A DNA stretch of 64,000 nucleotides from JBBRDU01 sp038230335. GTDB lineage: Bacteria > Verrucomicrobiota > Verrucomicrobiia > Chthoniobacterales > UBA10450. The stretch is taken from the NCBI GenBank assembly GCA_038230335.1, contig JBBRNL010000008.1:62001-126000 (forward strand). The letters are read 5' to 3'. Shown one piece after another: positions 53,566 to 60,255 of the stretch (position 1 is its first letter; the number at the start of each line of letters is the position of its first letter). Under the pieces are notes generated by a model, which was not told where the DNA came from, did not search any database, and was given only the letters and a program-made list of their open reading frames with translations. Position numbers and translations under genes: made by a program.

Positions 53566-54414
53566 ATGATGGGTGCGAGGCCGTGGAAAATCAGAGACCG
53601 CGTGATCGACGTGTCGTGCGGCGGCCTGATCATGGGTGTCTTGAATGTGACGCCGGACTCATTTTCAGATGGTGGCCGCTTTCTCGATCTGGAAGCGGCA
53701 GTGGTCCACGGAGTGCAGATGGCAAAGGAGGGCGCGCAGATTATCGACGTGGGCGGAGAATCGAGCCGGCCCGGCGCGGAGTCGATCCCGGTGGGCGAAG
53801 AGCTGCGACGGGTAATCCCTGTGGTTGAGCGATTACGTCATCAAATCGACCGTTTCATTTCGATCGACACTTGCAAGGCGGAGGTGGCACGGGCTGCGCT
53901 CGACGCGGGGGCAAGTGTGGTGAATGACATTAGCGGTGGTCAAGCCGATCCGGAAATGTTGCCTCTGGTGGGACGCCATGAGGCGGCTCTCATTATAATG
54001 CACATTCGGGGAACTCCGAAGACCATGCAGACCGCGCCGGTTTATATTGATGTGGTTGATGAGGTGGCGAATTTTTTTCGACAACAATATGCCCGCGCCC
54101 TAGAGTGCGGTATTGATCCCATGGCCATCGCGTTTGATCCGGGAATCGGATTCGGCAAAACGCTTGAGCACAATCTCGAGTTGCTCGGGAATCTCGATCG
54201 GCTCCGCGTGGAGGATCGGCCGATCATGATCGGTGTTTCGCGAAAATCTTTTCTCGAAAAACTTGCCAAGACGCCCGCCGAGGCCGATCGACTCATATCG
54301 ACGGTTGCCTTCACCGCATTGTTGCGGTCGCGCGGCGCGGAAGTATTCCGGGTGCATGACGTGGCCGAGAACCTGCAAGCCTTGCGCGTAGCCGAAGCAA
54401 CCATGGCCCGATGA
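53566..54414 (+). CDS. folP: Dihydropteroate synthase
   Basis: This enzyme joins p-aminobenzoate and dihydropterin pyrophosphate in folate synthesis. At 282 residues it is a standard single-domain enzyme. LIMGVLNVTPDSFSDGG near residue 22 is the signature, GAQIIDVGGESSRPGA the second, and FDPGIGFGKTLEHN and IGVSRKSFL are the pterin and phosphate sites. The ATG used is 53566; a second ATG follows directly. Its stop overlaps the cdaA start (ATGA), a common folP-cdaA arrangement. Confidence 0.96.
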   Translation: MMGARPWKIRDRVIDVSCGGLIMGVLNVTPDSFSDGGRFLDLEAAVVHGVQMAKEGAQIIDVGGESSRPGAESIPVGEELRRVIPVVERLRHQIDRFISIDTCKAEVARAALDAGASVVNDISGGQADPEMLPLVGRHEAALIIMHIRGTPKTMQTAPVYIDVVDEVANFFRQQYARALECGIDPMAIAFDPGIGFGKTLEHNLELLGNLDRLRVEDRPIMIGVSRKSFLEKLAKTPAEADRLISTVAFTALLRSRGAEVFRVHDVAENLQALRVAEATMAR

Positions 54415-55286
54415 TTCAGCAAATTTTTCATGTTTGGCTCCGCAGCTGGCGCAGTGTCTTCGAGATCATTCTGCTCAGCGTGGTCGTTTACTACGGCTAC
54501 CTCTATTTCCGCGGGACCCGCGGGGCCAAAGTGTTGACCGGGCTGGCTATCGTTTTTCTGACGCTCACGCTTATCTCGACGCTTTTGAACCTGATCGTGA
54601 TCGGCTGGATTGTGCGCAGCTTTTCCGTTTTTCTGGCCGTCGCCCTGGTCGTGATTTTTCAACCCGAGCTGCGGCGCGGATTAGCCGAGCTCGGGGGCCA
54701 TCCCATTTTTTCGCTCACGAGCGAGAAGCGCGAGACAGTCCATGACATTGCCGAAGCGGTGATTCAGTTGGCTAATAAACAGTTCGGTGCGCTCATCGCC
54801 ATCGAACGGGACACTTCCATCCGCGTTTACGAAGAAACGGGCGTGACCATCGACGCGGATTTCTCGGTGGAACTGATCCTGGCATTGTTCCACCCCAAAT
54901 CGGCACTGCACGATGGAGGAGCGATCATTCGCAACGGGCGCCTGGCCGCCGCGGCCTGCATTTTTCCGGTCAGCCAAAGGGAGACGCTCGATCGCAGTCT
55001 GGGCTTGCGGCATCGCGCCGGCCTCGGCATTACCGAAGAATCGGACGCTGTCGCGATCATTGTGTCGGAGGAGACGGGCGGAATTTCGATCTGTCATCGG
55101 CGACGCATCGAGCGCAACTTTACGGCCGAGACATTTCGACAGCGCATTTCCGAAATCCTATTGCATGGCAATTATGAAGAGACTGATCCTGAAAAACTGG
55201 CGCGCGAAGCTGACCTCCCTCCTGCTCGCGACCACGCTGTGGTACCTGATCAAAAAGAACGTAGCGACGACCGCCTCGCCGTCTGA
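54411..55286 (+). CDS. cdaA: Diadenylate cyclase CdaA (cyclic di-AMP synthase)
   Basis: This membrane-bound enzyme makes cyclic di-AMP from two ATP. It has 291 residues. Three N-terminal helices lie at about 15-33, 40-62 and 65-83. The DAC domain has LHDGGAIIRNGRLAA (about 166-180) and GLRHRAGLG (about 198-206), the DGA-type and RHR motifs of the family. The usual DGA reads DGG-A here, a known variant. The stop is at 55286. The last ~37 codons are shared, in another frame, with the mini-CdaR gene, so this C-terminal tail may be less constrained. Cyclic di-AMP in turn controls osmolyte and potassium transport and cell-wall stress. Confidence 0.95.
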   Translation: MIQQIFHVWLRSWRSVFEIILLSVVVYYGYLYFRGTRGAKVLTGLAIVFLTLTLISTLLNLIVIGWIVRSFSVFLAVALVVIFQPELRRGLAELGGHPIFSLTSEKRETVHDIAEAVIQLANKQFGALIAIERDTSIRVYEETGVTIDADFSVELILALFHPKSALHDGGAIIRNGRLAAAACIFPVSQRETLDRSLGLRHRAGLGITEESDAVAIIVSEETGGISICHRRRIERNFTAETFRQRISEILLHGNYEETDPEKLAREADLPPARDHAVVPDQKERSDDRLAV

Positions 55287-55329
55287 GATTAATGCTCCGG
55301 CCGGAATCGAGCAGCGCTCATCTCGTTAG
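55174..55329 (+). CDS. Mini-CdaR: one-helix protein overlapping cdaA out of frame
   Basis: A 51-residue frame starts MKRLILKNWRAKLTSLLLA and continues TTLWYLIKKNV. This matches the N-terminal transmembrane helix of CdaR/YbbR proteins, which follow cdaA and regulate it in Gram-positive bacteria. The YbbR beta domains are missing; the frame ends 51 residues in, after a short polar tail. ATG 55174 lies 113 bases inside cdaA, so most of the gene is read in two frames. It ends 4 bases into the convergent SprT-like gene's stop. It may be a real membrane-anchored partner of CdaA or a relic of a longer cdaR. Confidence 0.6.
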   Translation: MKRLILKNWRAKLTSLLLATTLWYLIKKNVATTASPSEINAPAGIEQRSSR

Positions 55330-55778
55330 CGCAGGAACTTCGCCAAATTGTCTTCTTCCCAGCGGCGGGCCCGTCGATAACCGCGGAACTGCTGCTCGCG
55401 GCGATTAAATTCGTCCGTATGGACACGGCGCCGGCCCCCCGATGTTTCTTGGTCGGGCACGACCGAGTGCAACATTTCGTGATAAAGCACGTACTGTAGA
55501 AACCAAAGCGGAACGAAGGGCTGGTCCAGCGCCGGATTAATTCGAATGACGCGATCCTCCTCTTGGATCGTTCCGAAGATGAAATACTCTTTCGGACGAT
55601 GCTTGCGACGTCGCCCCCATTTTACATCGTAACCGCGCAATCGACCGCGAAAGTATCGCTCATTTAAACGGTCAAAAATGCGCTCCAAATCAAAGTATTG
55701 TCCTTCGTGCCGAAGATTCAGCTGTCCCTGCATGGGCAGCTTTGGGTGAGCCAGTTTGCGCTTAGTTTTTTTCGCCAT
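55326..55778 (-). CDS. SprT-like zinc metallopeptidase
   Basis: A 150-residue soluble protein with the metal motif HEMLH at residues 100-104 in LQYVLYHEMLH, characteristic of SprT/DUF45-like peptidases. The third zinc ligand is probably the histidine in RRVHTDEF near 118. The flanks are strongly basic (MAKKTKRK, RRRKHRPK, RRARRWEE), as in DNA-repair-type SprT proteins. Substrate unknown. A well-spaced promoter for it lies at 55818-55845. Its stop overlaps the mini-CdaR stop by 4 bases, so the two genes are tightly convergent. Confidence 0.85.
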   Translation of the reverse strand: MAKKTKRKLAHPKLPMQGQLNLRHEGQYFDLERIFDRLNERYFRGRLRGYDVKWGRRRKHRPKEYFIFGTIQEEDRVIRINPALDQPFVPLWFLQYVLYHEMLHSVVPDQETSGGRRRVHTDEFNRREQQFRGYRRARRWEEDNLAKFLR

Positions 55779-55817
55779 TGGATCGAGCCCTCGTGTGAAC
55801 TAAGTGGGAGTTCAATT

Positions 55818-55845
55818 ATTCTAATAGTGTTTGAGGAGCTGACAA
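55818..55845 (-). promoter_or_regulatory. Sigma-70-type promoter for the SprT-like gene
   Basis: On the minus strand, TTGTCA (55845-55840) is separated by 16 bases from TAGAAT (55823-55818). Both hexamers match the consensus in five of six positions. Transcription would begin about 30-35 bases upstream of the ATG at 55778, leaving a short leader. Confidence 0.65.
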
Positions 55846-56008
55846 GCGAAGGCGTTCGGAAATTTCTATTCAAATTGTAAGTAATTAGTGATAAGATATT
55901 TACGATCAGCCTTTGCGTTTGTGAGAGATTTTGACGGCCCCGCTCAGGGCCATGTTCGTTAGCATTCCTCTTCGCTGATTCGGCCTCGCCCCCTTCAGCA
56001 TGCACCTT

Positions 56009-56036
56009 TTGTGTATCTCTAAAATGTGCATATAAT
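56009..56036 (+). promoter_or_regulatory. Sigma-70-type promoter for rodA
   Basis: TTGTGT (56009-56014) is followed by a 16-base spacer and a perfect TATAAT (56031-56036). The predicted start is near 56043, about 40 bases before the rodA ATG. This is the clearest promoter in the window. Confidence 0.7.
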
Positions 56037-56082
56037 CTTCTCCGCAACGGCGCTCGCTGAATGACGTGACACAACAGAAAAG

Positions 56083-57198
56083 ATGACGCCTTTCCTTCGG
56101 AAACTCCTCGGCCTCAATTGGCTGCTTTTGGCCAATATGCTGGCGTTGGCCATTTTTGGCGTCATCGCCATTTATAGCGCCACTTATATGAGGGAGGATT
56201 CGGTTGCATCCGAATTCTGGCGCAAGCAGGCGAACTGGGTCGTGGTCGGCCTTTTTGCCTTCATGTTTACCAGTCTGGTCGACTACCACTGGATCCGGTG
56301 GGGCGCTCTTCCCATGTACCTGGGCGGCATATTTTTCCTCGTTCTGACCAAATTCATTGGCCAGCGGGTTTACGGCGCGCGCAGCTGGTTGCATCTGGGA
56401 CCGATCAATTTCCAGCCGGCGCAACTTGCGGTCGTGGCTGGCATTATGGTGCTGGCATTATTTCTGAGCCAGTTTCGACAGATGCACCCGATGCTGCGGC
56501 TCCTTTTGTGCGGCGCCATCGTGGGAGCGCCGTGTCTATTGATCCTGATGCAGCCTGATCTGGGCGAAACCATTATCTGGGCGCCGGTCCTGATGGCCCT
56601 CCTCTTTGTCGCCGGATTACCTCTGCGTTATCTAATCTGCATTGTGCTGATCGCACTCACCTTCATTCCGATCGCGATCAATCTTGGCCTCAAGCCGTAT
56701 CAGCAGGAGCGCATTACGGCGTTCATCAACCCGGATATCGACAAGCAGGGTTCAGCCTGGGCGATCAACCAATCGCTCATCGCGATTGGTTCGGGCGGCT
56801 GGGCGGGCAAGGGATTCAAGGCGCCGAACACCCAGATCGAGCTTGGTTTTCTTCCCGCCACGGCCGTGCATAACGACTATATTTTTTCCGCCATTGGAGA
56901 GCAATGGGGATTTGTCGGCGGAATTTTCCTAATCGGCGCTTTTGCCCTGCTTCTCTTAACCTGCCTCTTCGTCGCTTTCTTTGCCGGCGACCAGCTCGGC
57001 TTGCTCCTGGTCATCGGCGTGACCGCGCTGATCTTTACGCATATTTTCCAGAATATCGGGATGACCATATCGATGTTGCCCATCACGGGTGTGCCACTGC
57101 CGCTTGTGAGCTATAGCGGCTCGTTCGTTTTGATGATCATGTTCGGGCTTGGCATTGTGAACAGTGTTTGGGTTCATCGGAAAATGGTTTCCGAATAA
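56083..57198 (+). CDS. rodA: Rod-shape-determining protein RodA (SEDS peptidoglycan polymerase)
   Basis: A 371-residue SEDS-family membrane protein with about ten helices that polymerises lipid II in the elongasome. KLLGLNWLLLANMLALAIFGVIAIYSAT starts the fold. LMQPDLGETIIWAPVL holds the family's conserved QPDLG segment. QGSAWAINQSLIAIGSGGWAGKGF and FLPATAVHNDYIFSAIGEQWGFVGG are the large-loop signatures, and LPLVSYSGSFVLM is near the C-terminus. The length and lack of an extended N-terminus favour RodA over FtsW. No PBP2 or mreBCD gene is adjacent. The promoter at 56009-56036 precedes it. Confidence 0.94.
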   Translation: MTPFLRKLLGLNWLLLANMLALAIFGVIAIYSATYMREDSVASEFWRKQANWVVVGLFAFMFTSLVDYHWIRWGALPMYLGGIFFLVLTKFIGQRVYGARSWLHLGPINFQPAQLAVVAGIMVLALFLSQFRQMHPMLRLLLCGAIVGAPCLLILMQPDLGETIIWAPVLMALLFVAGLPLRYLICIVLIALTFIPIAINLGLKPYQQERITAFINPDIDKQGSAWAINQSLIAIGSGGWAGKGFKAPNTQIELGFLPATAVHNDYIFSAIGEQWGFVGGIFLIGAFALLLLTCLFVAFFAGDQLGLLLVIGVTALIFTHIFQNIGMTISMLPITGVPLPLVSYSGSFVLMIMFGLGIVNSVWVHRKMVSE

Positions 57199-57283
57199 TA
57201 AGGCGCGGATGGCACAGCCAACCCGGAACTGACGCCGGCGCGGGTTTACATCGTCGCCGCGTCACTTACAATCGGCCCGCGAC

Positions 57284-58012
57284 ATGGAAGGCGATTACAA
57301 GGTTAAGCTGGAGATATTCGAGGGGCCGCTCGATCTCCTGCTTTATCTGATCAAGCGCGATGAGATCGATATTTATGATATCTCGATCGAGCGGATCACG
57401 CGGCAGTATCTCGAATACATCCAGGCGTTCAAGGAGTTGAATGTTGATCTGGCCGGTGAGTTCGTGGTCATGGCGGCGAACCTGATTTACCTGAAGAGCC
57501 GTAGCTTGCTTCCGGTCGATCAGCAGCCGCCGGACGAGGACGCGGAGGAGGATGATCCGCGCTGGGAACTGATTCGCCAGCTCATTGAGTATAAGAAATT
57601 CAAGGAAGCGGCGCTGCAACTGCACAGCCGCGAGCTCGAGCAGGAACGCATGTTCACGCGTGACGGCGGAGCGGCCGCGGCTCTGGCGGACGCGCCCCTT
57701 CGCCTCGGTGAGGTCGGAATTTTCCAACTCATCAATGCGTTCCAGAATGTGATCAAGCGCGTGGAGGCGCGCGAGGATTTACGGGAAATCTTTGGCGACC
57801 ATTTTACGGTCTCGGACAAGATCGACGTCATTCTGGGCCGGGTCGCGAACGGGGGGCGCATCCGATTCTCAGAACTGTTCGGTGAAATTGCGTCGAGGGT
57901 GGAAATCGTCGTCACGTTTTTGGCGCTGCTCGAGTTGATCCGGCTCAAACAGATCCAGGCGATCCAGCCGAGTCCTTTCGGCGAAATTGAGATCGCGGCG
58001 GCGACCGCCTGA
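57284..58012 (+). CDS. scpA: Segregation and condensation protein A (ScpA kleisin)
   Basis: The kleisin subunit of the SMC-ScpAB condensin, with 242 residues. YKVKLEIFEGPLDLLLYLIKRDEIDIYDISIE at the N-terminus binds the SMC neck, and LAGEFVVMAANLIYLKSRSLLP follows. The acidic linker (DEDAEEDDPR) separates it from the C-terminal winged helix (FLALLELIRLKQIQAIQ) that binds the SMC head. No scpB follows; the next gene, 11 bases downstream, is an epimerase-like SDR, so the partner must lie elsewhere. It probably belongs to the rodA transcript, 85 bases upstream. Confidence 0.93.
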   Translation: MEGDYKVKLEIFEGPLDLLLYLIKRDEIDIYDISIERITRQYLEYIQAFKELNVDLAGEFVVMAANLIYLKSRSLLPVDQQPPDEDAEEDDPRWELIRQLIEYKKFKEAALQLHSRELEQERMFTRDGGAAAALADAPLRLGEVGIFQLINAFQNVIKRVEAREDLREIFGDHFTVSDKIDVILGRVANGGRIRFSELFGEIASRVEIVVTFLALLELIRLKQIQAIQPSPFGEIEIAAATA

Positions 58013-58023
58013 GAGGCAAACCG

Positions 58024-58878
58024 GTGCCGCGAGTTCTTATTGCAGGATGCGGTTACGTCGGCACGGCCACCGCTGAATTGTTTCACGCGGCCGGATGGAC
58101 GGTGGAAGGCTGGACGCGCCGCGGGGAGCCGGAGACCGATTCGGTTAAGACGTGGCCGAAGCGCGCCGTCGATCTGGGAGATGAAAATCAAGTCCGGGCG
58201 GCGGATGGAACCTTTGATGTCGTCATACAATCCGCCAGTACGCGTGGAGGAGATGCCGAAGCCTATCGGCGGGTCTATTTGGAAGGAGCACACTATCTGC
58301 GCGACCGCTTTTCCGAAGCCGTTTTCGTTTTTGTGAGCAGCTCAAGCGTGTATGCGCAGCGCACCGGCGAGTGGATCACGGAAGAGAGCGCGGCGCAGCC
58401 GGAACACGAAACGGGCAAGGTTTTGCGCGAATCGGAAAAGCTTGTTTTGGAACATGGTGGTACGATTGCCAGATTGTCTGGTCTCTATGGTCCCGGCCGG
58501 TCCGCTTTGTTGCAGCGGTTGTTGCGCGGTGAAGCGGTGATCGATCCGAGCCACGATCGATTCGTCAATCAACTGCACAGGGACGACGCGGCTGCCGCGC
58601 TTTTCCTCCTGGGGAATAAAGGCGATGCGGCGCGAGGACAGATCTTCAATGTGACAGATGGCCTGCCTCTGAGGTTAAGCGAGTGCTATCGTTGGTTGGC
58701 CGAAACACTGAACCGTCCGTTGCCGCGGACGGAAGAGGAGGGACCGGCGCGCAAGCGCGGGAACAGCAATAAACGAGTCAGTAACTCCAAGCTTCGCCAA
58801 GCCGGATGGATGCCGGCATTCCCTTCGTTCATGGATGGAATGAAAAATAGTGTTCTTCCTGAAAGCGGGATGTTTTAG
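58024..58878 (+). CDS. NAD(P)-dependent epimerase/dehydratase-like protein (extended SDR)
   Basis: A 284-residue Rossmann protein. VLIAGCGYVGTATAELF has the GxxGxxG cofactor loop. In place of the usual YxxxK block it has VFVSSSSVYAQRTGEWITEES, where S and Y align with the active-site residues but the lysine is absent, so catalysis may be altered. NVTDGLPLRLSECYRWLAETLN closes the substrate domain. The start is GTG 58024, 11 bases after scpA. It resembles the YeeZ/NAD(P)-epimerase-like group, whose substrates are unknown. Confidence 0.8.
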   Translation: MPRVLIAGCGYVGTATAELFHAAGWTVEGWTRRGEPETDSVKTWPKRAVDLGDENQVRAADGTFDVVIQSASTRGGDAEAYRRVYLEGAHYLRDRFSEAVFVFVSSSSVYAQRTGEWITEESAAQPEHETGKVLRESEKLVLEHGGTIARLSGLYGPGRSALLQRLLRGEAVIDPSHDRFVNQLHRDDAAAALFLLGNKGDAARGQIFNVTDGLPLRLSECYRWLAETLNRPLPRTEEEGPARKRGNSNKRVSNSKLRQAGWMPAFPSFMDGMKNSVLPESGMF

Positions 58879-58940
58879 ACAATGTGAGCGAACACTTTGC
58901 GCCCACTTGAGTCGGTATGGAAGGTGCTCTTTGACTGAAT

Positions 58941-59207
58941 ATGCGCGCAATTAAACTGACCGGTCGCGAAGCGACGGTAGTCCGGGCCATGGGGTTCACC
59001 GAGGCGTCCATCGGGGCGGAGATCCAGGATACCACGCGCATGGAATTGGAAGACGTGACTGACACGTTGAACGGCCTCATGTCGGCAGGCTTTGTCGAAA
59101 GTATTCCCTATTTCGACGAAGTGCAGATGGCTGAGATGCCGGCGACGGCCTTCGAGGTGAATCCGGCTTACGCGCAAGAGCTGCGTCGCGCCATCGCCAA
59201 ACGATAG
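58941..59207 (+). CDS. Small soluble protein, possible winged helix
   Basis: An 88-residue protein that I do not recognise by name. It reads like one helix-turn-helix unit: IKLTGREATVVRAMGFTEASIGAEIQDTTRMELEDVTDTLNGLMSAGFVESIP, that is helix, short loop, recognition-type helix, wing-like strand. A hydrophilic C-terminal stretch follows. DNA binding or a role as a protein-interaction adaptor is possible. It lies 62 bases after the epimerase-like gene and ends next to the convergent ABC ATPase gene with no gap. Confidence 0.6.
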   Translation: MRAIKLTGREATVVRAMGFTEASIGAEIQDTTRMELEDVTDTLNGLMSAGFVESIPYFDEVQMAEMPATAFEVNPAYAQELRRAIAKR

Positions 59208-60239
59208 TTACGCGCCCGCTGCCGCATGAGCGGCGTTCTGCGCACGTCGCTCGCCAAAAAGCTGGCGGATGACCTCTTCCACAGGGATCTCCTGAACGTT
59301 GATGTCGCTTACGTCGCAGGCGTCGAGCAATTGCCGGCAGGTCTCCGTGACGCGGGCTCGCGGAACTTTCAATTGCACGGACACGGGAGTCTGTTCGACT
59401 ACTTCACCGAACGATGAAAAATCACGCGTGACCGGCTTGGCAAAAGTGAGGCTGAGAATCTTGGACCCGGAAAACCGATCGATGATGTCGCTGAGCGGTC
59501 CGTCGAAGAAGATTTTGCCGTGATCGATGATGATAACGCGGTGACATAACTCCTCGATATCCTGCATGTAGTGACTGGTGAGCATGGTAACGATACGATG
59601 CTCCTTGTTGTAAACGCGCAGGAATTCCCGGACGCGTTTCTGGCTGACCACATCCAGGCCGATAGTCGGCTCGTCCAGAAAGAGAACGCGCGGTTCGTGG
59701 ATCAAGGCGGAGATCAATTCCATTTTCATGCGTTCGCCAAGGGAGAGTTCGCGCACCATCACATTCATCTTGTCCTGCACTTCGAGCAGTTCGGTTAGGC
59801 CGCCCACGACTTTGGCGAAGCGGTTGCGATCGATTCCATAAATGGCGCGATTCAGCTCGAGCGATTCCTGGGCGGGTAGATCCCACCAGAGCGCATTTTT
59901 CTGTCCCATCAAAAGACTGAATTGCCGCTTCATCTCGTTGCGTCGCTCCCATGGGACAAAGCCGAGGACCTGGGCTTCGCCCGACGTGGGATTGAGCAGA
60001 CCGGACAACATCTTCAAGACAGTCGTCTTGCCCGCTCCGTTCGGTCCGAGAAAACCGACGAATTCGCCTTCTTCAATTTGAAACGACACATCGTCGGCTG
60101 CGCGGGTCTCGACGTAATGGCGTTTGACCAGGCCTTTGACGGAACCCCACAAGCCCCGCTCCTTCCGGTATGTCCGGTATGTCTTGGTTAAGTTACGAGC
60201 CTCGATCGCGGGCATGTCAGGAATGAAGGATTGCGACAC
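59208..60239 (-). CDS. ABC transporter ATP-binding protein of the ABC-2 type
   Basis: A 343-residue ATPase. Walker A is GPNGAGKTT (about residue 69), the Q-loop is LLMGQKNALWWD, the signature is LSLGERMKME, and Walker B is RVLFLDEPTIGLD followed by the H-loop in MLTSHYMQDIEEL. A C-terminal domain of about 90 residues (FAKPVTRDFSSFG ... EVIRQLF) follows, as in multidrug or polysaccharide ABC-2 exporters. An in-frame ATG at 60215 is an alternative start. No permease is encoded on either side, so its partner is elsewhere. It sits 16 bases downstream of dxs on the same strand and may share its transcript. Confidence 0.9.
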   Translation of the reverse strand: MSQSFIPDMPAIEARNLTKTYRTYRKERGLWGSVKGLVKRHYVETRAADDVSFQIEEGEFVGFLGPNGAGKTTVLKMLSGLLNPTSGEAQVLGFVPWERRNEMKRQFSLLMGQKNALWWDLPAQESLELNRAIYGIDRNRFAKVVGGLTELLEVQDKMNVMVRELSLGERMKMELISALIHEPRVLFLDEPTIGLDVVSQKRVREFLRVYNKEHRIVTMLTSHYMQDIEELCHRVIIIDHGKIFFDGPLSDIIDRFSGSKILSLTFAKPVTRDFSSFGEVVEQTPVSVQLKVPRARVTETCRQLLDACDVSDINVQEIPVEEVIRQLFGERRAQNAAHAAAGA

Positions 60240-60255
60240 CCTTCATCTTTCTGGG

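Larger units (their letters stand above)
55779..56082. other. Divergent intergenic region between the SprT-like gene and rodA
   Basis: These 304 bases hold a minus-strand promoter for the SprT-like gene (55818-55845) and a plus-strand promoter for rodA (56009-56036). An AT-rich patch lies between them (about 55850-55900). A small hairpin GGCCC-CGCTCA-GGGCC is at 55936-55951. A 31-codon basic frame runs on the minus strand at 55906-56001 (see findings). A second, weaker plus-strand promoter-like pair (TTGTAA, 16 bases, TATTTA) is at about 55875-55902 and could start a short untranslated RNA; there is no further support for one. Confidence 0.5.

Noticed and set aside
825..59800. Recurrent GCCTAAC / GTTAGGC word
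   Set aside because: About ten hits were noticed. A rough expectation from base composition is eight or so in 64 kb on both strands, so there is no clear excess.
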